From NCBI GenBank assembly GCA_034406715.1, contig CP137868.1, positions 62,001 through 126,000 of the forward strand: DNA of 64,000 nt, written 5' to 3'. A program made the translations under genes and the position numbers. The stretch comes from Rhodotorula mucilaginosa. Its lineage: Eukaryota; Basidiomycota; Microbotryomycetes; Sporidiobolales; Sporidiobolaceae. The notes under the pieces were generated by a model. That model saw nothing but the letters and a program-made list of their open reading frames with translations. It was not told where the DNA came from and made no database searches. Positions 57,012 to 64,000 of the stretch are shown one piece after another; position 1 is the first letter of the stretch, and each line of letters opens with the position of its first letter.

Positions 57012-60000
57012 ATGCAGGAAGAAGAGGAAGCGCCCGCCTTTGTCATCAAGAAGCGAACGAAGCCGCGGTCGTCGCTCGTCTCGAAACTGTCGACATCATC
57101 CGACGCGACCTCGACCTCTGCTCCAACTTCCAGCGCTCTAGAGAAGGACGAGGACGAGGACGGCAACGTACCCGTCATCAGATCCCGCGGCAAGAAAACT
57201 CCGGCAGGCCGAGTCAAGGCGAGGGAGAGTGGTGCTGCTGCCGCCAGAGGGAGAATCTCGTTCGGAGGAGATGACGATGGAGACGAGGCAGGAGTGAGTC
57301 GGCCTTTGGCATCCACGCGCAGAGAAGAAGAAGAAGAACGACAACTGATGTCAACTTGTTCCCGGCGGGCGCGAGCAGGACGATTCGGAAACCAGTTTCG
57401 TCGTCAAGAGGTCCTCGAACGCTTCTTCCACCACCCCGCGCCGCTTGTTGCGCCCGTCTGCTTCCAGTACCGCTTCCCCCAATCTAGCTTCGTCGGGGGC
57501 GCCCTTGGCGTTGGGCTCGCCCGCAAAGACCGAATCCTCCGCCACTGCCGCCGCCGCCACCAGGAGCATCTACTCGAAAGAGTACCTCGACGATCTGAAA
57601 CGGAGCCAACTGAAAGCGCCCAAACCGGCGAGCGAGGAGGAGACGGTCGCTCTATCGCCGGCGGGATACGACTCGCTGACCCGGAGCAAGTTTGGGGCGG
57701 AACAACTCCAAGGTGGGTCGCACAGCTTTCCGTAACGCTCAAGTTTCCCAGATTCACCTCTCGGGAGAGAGCAAGATGTTGACACACGCTTGTTCTGGAC
57801 AGAATCGACCGAGTTGCCGTCGTCTCAGCAGATCGAACACGCCCGACTGCGGCGCGAAGAACTGCGGAAAGCGGGACTGGCAGAACCGGCGCGGGCGACA
57901 CCAGGAAACGACGACGGCTTCGTCTCGCTCCAAGTTGGTTTCGCGAGTAAAGGCGGCGAGAGTCGGCTCGTGAGGGAGGAGGACGAGATCGGGGATGGAG
58001 ACGAAGGTGAGCAGTGCACTGACTGCAGCCTGAGTCCTCTCATACCGTCTAGCTGACCCTAGCTCGCATAAAGACATGGCTGCTTTCACCGATTCGCTCT
58101 CCCGACTCCCACTCGGCAAGCGCGCCAACGCCGACGCCGCTCGTCGCCTTCGCGAAGAGATGGGCGAGATGATTGACGACGTCGAGATGGACGTGCGGGA
58201 CGAAGACGAAGAGATGAAAGAGTGGGAGGAGGCACAGATCCGGAGAGCTGGCGGTGGGGGCGGTACTGGGACGGGACGAGATCGCGGAGGGCGAAACAAC
58301 GACGCGGCGGGCAGGAAGGGGCCTTATCGGGCTGCGCCGAGTGAGTTTTTCCCTCTGACTGACACGCGCTTACACAAAGGGCCCTGTACTGACGTGGTGA
58401 GTCGCCCCAAAGTCCCGCAATTGTCGACGCTTCCTTCCATGTCGGCAGTCTCTGCCCGTCTCTCGGCGGCGCTGCAAGCCCTCACCGCTTCTCACACCCT
58501 CGAAGCGTCGGCGCTCGAACACTTTGAGAAGGAGCGGGCCGAACTTGACTCGCAAGAGACCGAGCTGCGACGAGTAGTCGTCAAGACGGAAGAGAAGAGT
58601 CGGTGGTTCGGCGAGTTCAAGGACGAGGTGGAAGACTGGAGCGCCTTCTTGGATGAAAAGGTTAGGAGTCAAAGCTTACTGATCTGAAGACAATGCCTGA
58701 CTGTCGCCACTCCCGCAGTTCCCGCAACTCGAGCGCATCGAGGCGACTCTGCTCTCCATTCAGCGAGAAAGAACCGCGCTCGTCACGCGACGACGGTTCG
58801 CCGATGACGCCGACGACGTCGCCCTCTTTACAGGCGCGAGTATTTCGCCTGTGTTTCGACTTCTGCAAGCGGCGGGGGACGGTGATGGTCGTCCCGCCAT
58901 TCCGTCGGAGGAAGACTTGCCGCCGCCGCGTTCGATCGTGCGGACGACTCGACGGGCCGAACGAGAACGACGGTTCCGCGAGCGGGCTAGGCCCAGCGGC
59001 AACGACGACGGACTCGGCTACGACACCGACTCGGAGTTGTCGGCCGGGGACCGCTCTGACCTCGTCGAGGCCCTCACGACGGCCGAATCGGACCTCGCCT
59101 CACTCTTCTCGGACGTCAAAGCGCCCGAGTTCCGCGACCCGAACCTGGTCATCCGGAGGCGGTTCGAAGAGTGGAGGCAGAAGTACGGAGAAGAGTACAG
59201 GATGACGTTTGCCGGGTTGAGTCTGGCGCAGGTGTGGGAGTTTTGGGCCCGCGTCGAGATGGCGCGGTGGAACCCGTTCGAGGTACGTTGTGCTGCCGAT
59301 ACATGTACTCACTCGATTTTGGTGACTGGAACTGACCAAGAACCATACACTATGCTTAGCTTGATGAACTGCCCAGAACGCCAACGGAACTCGGCGCGTA
59401 TCAATGGCACCAAGCCCTTTCCACGTATGGCCAGCGACCTGACCGAGCGGCGGGCGCTACCGACCTCGATGAAAACGACGAGGAAGAGGAGGAGGACGAA
59501 GACGAATCGACCGAGGTTGTGAACGCGATCGTCGCCTCGGTCGCGATCCCGCGACTGTCGCTCCTCGCGCGGCAGACGTATGATCCCTACAGCGCGCGCC
59601 AGACGGCTGCAGCTTTGCGGATTGTGGACGAGATCAGCTACAGCGTCGAGACCAACAGTCCCAAATTCGAGGTGCGTCGTCCGCTTCCCTTGTCTGTCTC
59701 TCTTCAGGGCGAGATCTGGTTTCTGACCGGCTCGAGCGTCTGCAGGGTCTGATCCGCGCGTTCCTGTTCCGCCTTCGCCTCGCGATCGCCGCACTCCAGA
59801 CCTTGATCCTCCCTCACCTCGCCGTCCTGGCCGTCCCGTCGCTCGCATACGATCCGTCGACGTTCGAGGCGCGGCTCTCGTTCCTCCGCCGGTGCCTCAA
59901 GCTCGTCCGGACTTGTCAACGCTGGCGGCGGTACATGCGGGCGATGCGGATCCCTGTCGTTCCTGAACCCGTCAGCGCCGAAGAGGCGGGTGGAAGCGGT

Positions 60001-60281
60001 GACGGTCTGCTCGAAGTGGGAGCGGGCGGATCGTTTGACGAGTTGGTCCAGCGCGAGTTGGTCGCGCGGACGGTGCTGCCCGTCGTCGAGGCCGCTTGGG
60101 CAAGCGGTGGCGCCGAGATTGCCAAATCGGTGAGTAGTGGTCTACAGGTATGCGTTGTTGTTGTCTCGCCGAGCTGTGGCTGACGGGTCTGCTTCCTGCC
60201 CAGATCATTGAAGCGCTGCCCAAAGACATGCCGCCGGCTTTGCGACGCCGACTCGAGGGCGAGGATGTTGGTCATGTGTAG
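57012..60281 (+). CDS. GCFC-domain protein, PAXBP1/GCF2-like (spliceosome disassembly related)
   Basis: Nine exons (57012-57293, 57379-57712, 57752-58006, 58074-58340, 58413-58660, 58719-59282, 59360-59671, 59746-60129, 60204-60281) give 907 aa. The N-terminus FVIKKRTKPRSS and the charged, disordered first third fit PAXBP1/GCFC2. It continues with IYSKEYLDDLKRSQLKAP, HARLRREELRKAGLAEPA and a long coiled coil (ASALEHFEKERAELDSQE). The GCFC domain follows: FRDPNLVIRRRFEEWRQKYG, GLSLAQVWEFWARVEMARWN, then PTELGAYQWHQALSTYG and IRAFLFRLRLAIAALQTLIL. Family members act with the Prp43 helicase in intron-lariat spliceosome disassembly (yeast Ntr2 is a distant relative). Nuclear location is inferred. 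The ATG at 57012 lies 132 bp from the divergent DCAF4-like start. Confidence 0.85.
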
Positions 60282-60482
60282 AGGAGTGTCTGTGCATATG
60301 GCTGTACGAACGTCGCGTGTTATCGCGTGCGGAGGAGTCGCTTCGATCGATCGGGGGCGTGCCCGCCTTTCCCCGCATTTCTGCTCTCGCTATCGCTCTC
60401 ATCGCACGCCACATTCCGTCACCGCGCATACAGTAGTCGCCTCGTGCCTGCAGTACACGAGCGGGGCAGACTACGTACAGCA

Positions 60483-62841
60483 ATGGCGGCGTTTCAGCAA
60501 CGGCGCCAGCAGCAGCGAGATCACTTGAGCGAGGCGAGTTCGCCGTTCGTCGACGAGCCATCGACGTCTGCGGATCTCGCCGCCGACGACAGCGCTGTCC
60601 TCTTGTTTGGCAGCCGGACGAGCGACAATCAGGCGACGAGTGCTTCCTGGTGCGTCATCAGGCCTCCGCGGTCCGTACGGACGACGAGCTTCACTTCGTC
60701 CGTCGGCACCTCTGCGTACGCCGCGACCGACACGAGCGGCGGTGGCGGCGACGACGCTGCCTCGAGTAGTCTAGGATCGCCGCTCTCGTTCACTCAGGCT
60801 TCCCTCTTGCCGGCGCACGCAGGCGATGGAGTCTTCCTCACCGCAGCCGCGTCGGCGGGGTCGCTCGTCATGAGCGACGACACCGCCACCGAAGACTCGA
60901 GCGCCGGCGACTTTAGCGAGCGAGACGGAAGGAGCAACGCAGCGGCACTTTTTCCGTCAGTCTATGCCGACTTGAACATGGTCGACTCGTCGTCGTCCGA
61001 TGACGGACGAGGAGGAACCGCGTTCTCTGCCTACTCGCACATCTCGCGGCGTGGCGGCGGCGGCGGCGGCGACCGTCAGGCTTTCTCCTCCTCGACCACG
61101 GGCGGCGAATCCTTTGTGTCGGAGACCTCCGAATGGGCTCTTACCGAGGCTGCTCTCTCGACTCATCGCGCTCTTGCCGGCGAGCATGTCACCCCGAGGT
61201 TGACTCGGACCGAGGAGGAGGGCAGCGTCGGGCTCACGTCCGGATCCGAGAACGACGACCACGCCGCGCAACCTCGGCAGCAGCAGCGCCTCCCCACTCG
61301 AGCACAGGCGATTGCGTTGGAGAAGGAAGAGCAAGACTGGGCGCAGTCTGCCCACGCTCTCAGTGCCGGCTTCCTGCCCGCCTCTCGACGACCACGGCGC
61401 GCGCCCCCTCCGTCTTCTTCCTACATGCGAGACGCACAAGCACCACCTTCCATCACCGTCCTCCTCCCACGGCCCGGACCTTCCTCTCTGCGGTCTCTCT
61501 CCCCGGCAGGAAGCGTCTCGGCTCGATCGCGGCGTTCGTCTTCAAGCCTCGGCGGTGCTGCCGCAGCCAGTGCAGGGGGCGGAGTCGGCGGTTCCAAACG
61601 CCGCCACCGTCAAGCCGTTACGGGCCGTTCCTCGACGAGCCAGAAGCGGAGCGTTGTCGGCGCCGCTAGCGTTAAGAGCGGTGCTGCGGACGATCGTGCC
61701 GCCGTTGGGGAGAGGGTGAGCTTGAGCGGTCAGGCGCTGTTCCTCGAACAGGTCGCGCGGGAGGAAGAGAACCGCGCGAGGAGGATGACGGCGATCCTGG
61801 AGCAACGTCGCGAAGAGGTCATGTTGCGCGAGGCAGAGGCGCAGGTCCTCTTTGGTGAGTACTTCCCGCGAGGCCTTTTCATCGTCGGTGAAGTCGAGTA
61901 ACTGACCGATGCATCCCCACTTACTCCCAGATCACGCCATTCGAAACTACATGTCGATCGATCCGGTCTCGTTTGCACTCCTCGCCGAAGCAGCAGCGGA
62001 CCCGGCGGTGCCCCTCGCTACGATCGAGTGCACGCCGACGCCCTCGCGGGCTCATTCGCCTGCGCATCTCGGCGGTGATGATGACCTCCACGGTGCCGAA
62101 GCTTTTATCGCCCATGCGGTCCGCGAGGGGCGTTTCGCCGGAGGCGTACATGCACCGGAAGAAGAGGAGGAAGACTCTGGAGCCGAGACCGAGACGGAGC
62201 ACGACTCGGACCGCGCAGCTGGCTGGACGAGGTACTCGCTCGCCGCTCCGGAGAGTCGACCCTTGAGACTCGACTCTTCGACTTCCTCCGTTGCGACGAC
62301 AATCACAAAGACGATGGGCACCTTTTCGCCCATCACGGGATCGGGATTGACGACGCGCGGCGTTCACTCGCCGACAACGACGCTACATCGGCGCAGTTCT
62401 TCCTTCTCCGGTCCGCATCACTTCCCCCACCACCACCACGAAGAGCACGGCCGACCTCTCTCTCACGAAGAACGGATCATGCTCGGCGAACAACGACCCT
62501 CCTCCTCCGCGGTATCTGCGTCGATTCAGTCGGCGGCGGCGCATCATGGAACTGCAGCTCCGTGGGGTGGCGACGTCGACTCGTTCGAATTGGCACTGAA
62601 CTACTGGAAACGGATGTGGCGACGTCTGCGCGGGACGACCGCGGTGGGCGGCGGCGGCGGGGCGACGTCCACAGCAGCAGCAGCAGCAGCGCCTTCGACG
62701 GTCGCTCTCTGGTCGGGCGCTGACGGCCACGAGTTTCGATCAGTAGCGGAATCGCCATCACCATCGGCGGCGCCCTTGCGGCGGAAGCAGCAGAAGACGG
62801 TCGATCTGCTCGTGCCGGAGGCTCGTGTCGGTCGAGTCTGA
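60483..62841 (+). CDS. unrecognised, mostly disordered protein
   Basis: Two exons (60483-61854 and 61931-62841) give 760 aa. I do not recognise a family. Residues 1 to about 420 are Ser/Ala/Gly/Asp-rich with Gly runs. Around 420-460 there is a clear charged helix, FLEQVAREEENRARRMTAIL then EQRREEVMLREAEAQVLF, crossing the intron into DHAIRNYMSIDPVSFALLAE, the most protein-like, probably conserved, segment. A His-rich patch (HHFPHHHHEEH) follows, then ALNYWKRMWRRLRG, an amphipathic helix with three aromatic or basic turns. The intron is clean (GTGAGT, CTGAC, CCCAG) and the frame is maintained, which supports a real gene. It starts 201 bp after the PAXBP1-like stop. Confidence 0.7.
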
Positions 62842-63233
62842 GCTTTCCCTCTCCTTCTTTTGCAGAATCAGAATAGCTCACCAGATCAGAGCGAGATTCA
62901 AGAAAGAAGTCAGCCCCGCTCCGTTCCATGTGTAGAATCGTAGTTTCGTCGTGCTCTCTCTGTTCATGATACACGCATGTAATTCGCTTCTCTTCGTCCT
63001 ATCGTCATTCTCCGGTCGCTCCCGTTCCCCTCTACTCTTCGAAGGAGAGCCGCGACGAGGGCTCGAGACTGGTGTTTTCGCCCATGTTCGGCTCCTCTCA
63101 CGTTGAATAGCAAGCAAGCAAGCATCGATATCAGCCTTCTCCGAGTCTCGCTGCTCAAAACCCCCTCCGCCACCACACTACGAGCGAGCGAGGCGCCCCG
63201 ATCCGCCTAACGCAAAAGGAGACACGAGACGGA
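62842..63233. other. convergent intergenic region
   Basis: About 390 bp between two convergent stops. I see only a short direct repeat of gcaag near 63111-63123. No gene. Confidence 0.45.
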
Positions 63234-64000
63234 TCAAGCGCCGCCGCCGCCGCCCAACAACGCATCCTTGACCGTTCCGACGAGCCGGTCAAACCCTTCT
63301 TCGAGAAGCGCGTCTTGCAACAACTTGTCGAGTTGGTCCGGTTCGAGCGCGAGCAAGGCAAGCGAGGCAGTCTGGTAGGTCAGGCGGTCCTCCACGTGAA
63401 GAGGAGTCGGGTTATAGCTCGTCGCCGTCGTCGTCGTGGTCGTCGTCGCGGCGAAGGGGGCGGTGGGAGCAGGAGGTGAGTTGCTGGCGGCGGCGGCAGC
63501 CAGTCGGGGCAAGAGAGAAGCGAGGGATCCGCTCCTTCCCAGCAGCATCGCTGCTCCTCCTCCTCCCGTGGTCGTAGTTGTGATCTGTTGCGGTTGGTGC
63601 TGGTACGGCTGCAAAAACCCTCCTCCTCCTCCTCCTTGTCCTTGTCCTTGATGGCTGTAGTAAGGCAGTCCGTTGTCGACGACAAAGGACGACCGAGCTG
63701 CGTTCAGAAAACTCGGCGGCCGTGATGAGGTACTCCCAGGAGGAGGAAGAGGAGGCGGGTACTCTCCTTCCTGTTTGTAAAGCTCGTCGAGACGTGTACC
63801 GCCCATGCCGCTGCTACTGCCCGAGGCCGTGACTGTCGCAGCGTGCCTGGCTCTCTTGGCTCGCCGAGTCGCTAGCTGGTTCTGCTGACTCTGGCTCTGC
63901 GGGGTTGCGAGCGGAATCGACGAGTGAGGAGGTTGTCCGGTACTTTTGCGTTTCTTCTTCTTGCTGCTGCTGCTGGTGGTGGTGCCAGGAGCATCCTCCG
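63234..64000 (-). CDS. unrecognised protein, 3' part only (5' beyond right edge)
   Basis: The frame is open from the window edge to the stop at 63234-63236, giving 255 residues with no visible intron. The visible part begins with a basic stretch (KKKKRKSTGQ, then TRRAKRARHAA) resembling a nuclear localisation signal, continues with Pro-, Gly- and Thr-rich runs, and ends with a helical segment LHVEDRLTYQTASLALLALE then QLDKLLQDALLEEGFDRLVG. The last segment looks folded and may be an interaction helix. The upstream domains, and therefore the family, are outside the window. Confidence 0.6.
   Translation of the reverse strand, partial: EDAPGTTTSSSSKKKKRKSTGQPPHSSIPLATPQSQSQQNQLATRRAKRARHAATVTASGSSSGMGGTRLDELYKQEGEYPPPLPPPGSTSSRPPSFLNAARSSFVVDNGLPYYSHQGQGQGGGGGGFLQPYQHQPQQITTTTTGGGGAAMLLGRSGSLASLLPRLAAAAASNSPPAPTAPFAATTTTTTTATSYNPTPLHVEDRLTYQTASLALLALEPDQLDKLLQDALLEEGFDRLVGTVKDALLGGGGGA

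Noticed and set aside
1-64000. transposable elements, CRISPR arrays and virus-derived elements
   Set aside because: No reverse transcriptase, integrase, transposase or capsid-like frames, no long terminal or inverted repeats other than the DHA2 tail duplicate, and no regularly spaced repeats were seen.

Overview
The window is nuclear DNA from a GC-rich, intron-dense fungus. Most genes carry several introns of about 50-130 bp with basidiomycete-style splice sites (GTGAGT/GTACGT/GTGCGT donors, CTNAC/CTGAC branch points, YAG acceptors). Gene content (Zn2Cys6 regulators, fungal MCT and DHA2 transporters, SMC5/6 and GET-pathway subunits) and base composition suggest a red-yeast-like basidiomycete of the Pucciniomycotina, such as Rhodotorula or Sporobolomyces. 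That placement is an inference. I see no rRNA, convincing tRNA, CRISPR array, complete transposon or virus-derived element.

Layout. 0-15 kb: the 5' part of the SMC5/6 subunit NSE4 (-), a bHLH regulator with a very long loop (+), threonine synthase THR4 (-), an HMT1/ABCB6-type half ABC transporter (+), GET4 (-) and an NmrA-like NAD(P)-binding protein (+). 16-33 kb: a looser, metabolism-flavoured stretch with an aldo-keto reductase (-), two tandem monocarboxylate-type MFS permeases (+,+), a type II haloacid-dehalogenase-like HAD protein (+), a large unrecognised membrane-anchored coiled-coil protein (+) and a DHA2 drug:H+ antiporter (+). 33-49 kb: a Zn2Cys6 regulator (-), the H/ACA snoRNP protein NHP2 (-), a secreted BBE-type FAD oxidase (+), a TspO/MBR protein (+), a 2.4 kb gene-poor gap holding a decayed inverted copy of the DHA2 3' end, and a second Zn2Cys6 regulator (+). 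49-64 kb: a compact housekeeping-like block with a TVP38/DedA-type membrane protein (-), a SEC14-like lipid-transfer protein (+), a DCAF4-like WD40 protein (-) head-to-head with a PAXBP1/GCFC protein (+), an unrecognised disordered protein (+), and the 3' end of another unrecognised protein (-) leaving the right edge.

Exon maps were assembled by hand from splice signals and frame continuity. For every complete gene the exon lengths add up to an open frame. The two edge genes are incomplete. The weak spots are the last aldo-keto reductase intron, whose donor is not GT, two GC-AG introns, and the third intron of the first Zn2Cys6 gene.

How the genes may work together: the 16-33 kb stretch could handle small organic acids (two MCT-type carriers beside a haloacid-dehalogenase-like hydrolase, an aldo-keto reductase and a drug-type exporter), with Zn2Cys6 regulators a few kb away. 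This is only suggested by proximity. The most unusual structural feature is the inverted, DNA-level duplication of the DHA2 C-terminal tail plus about 380 bp of its 3' flank, about 10 kb from its source.
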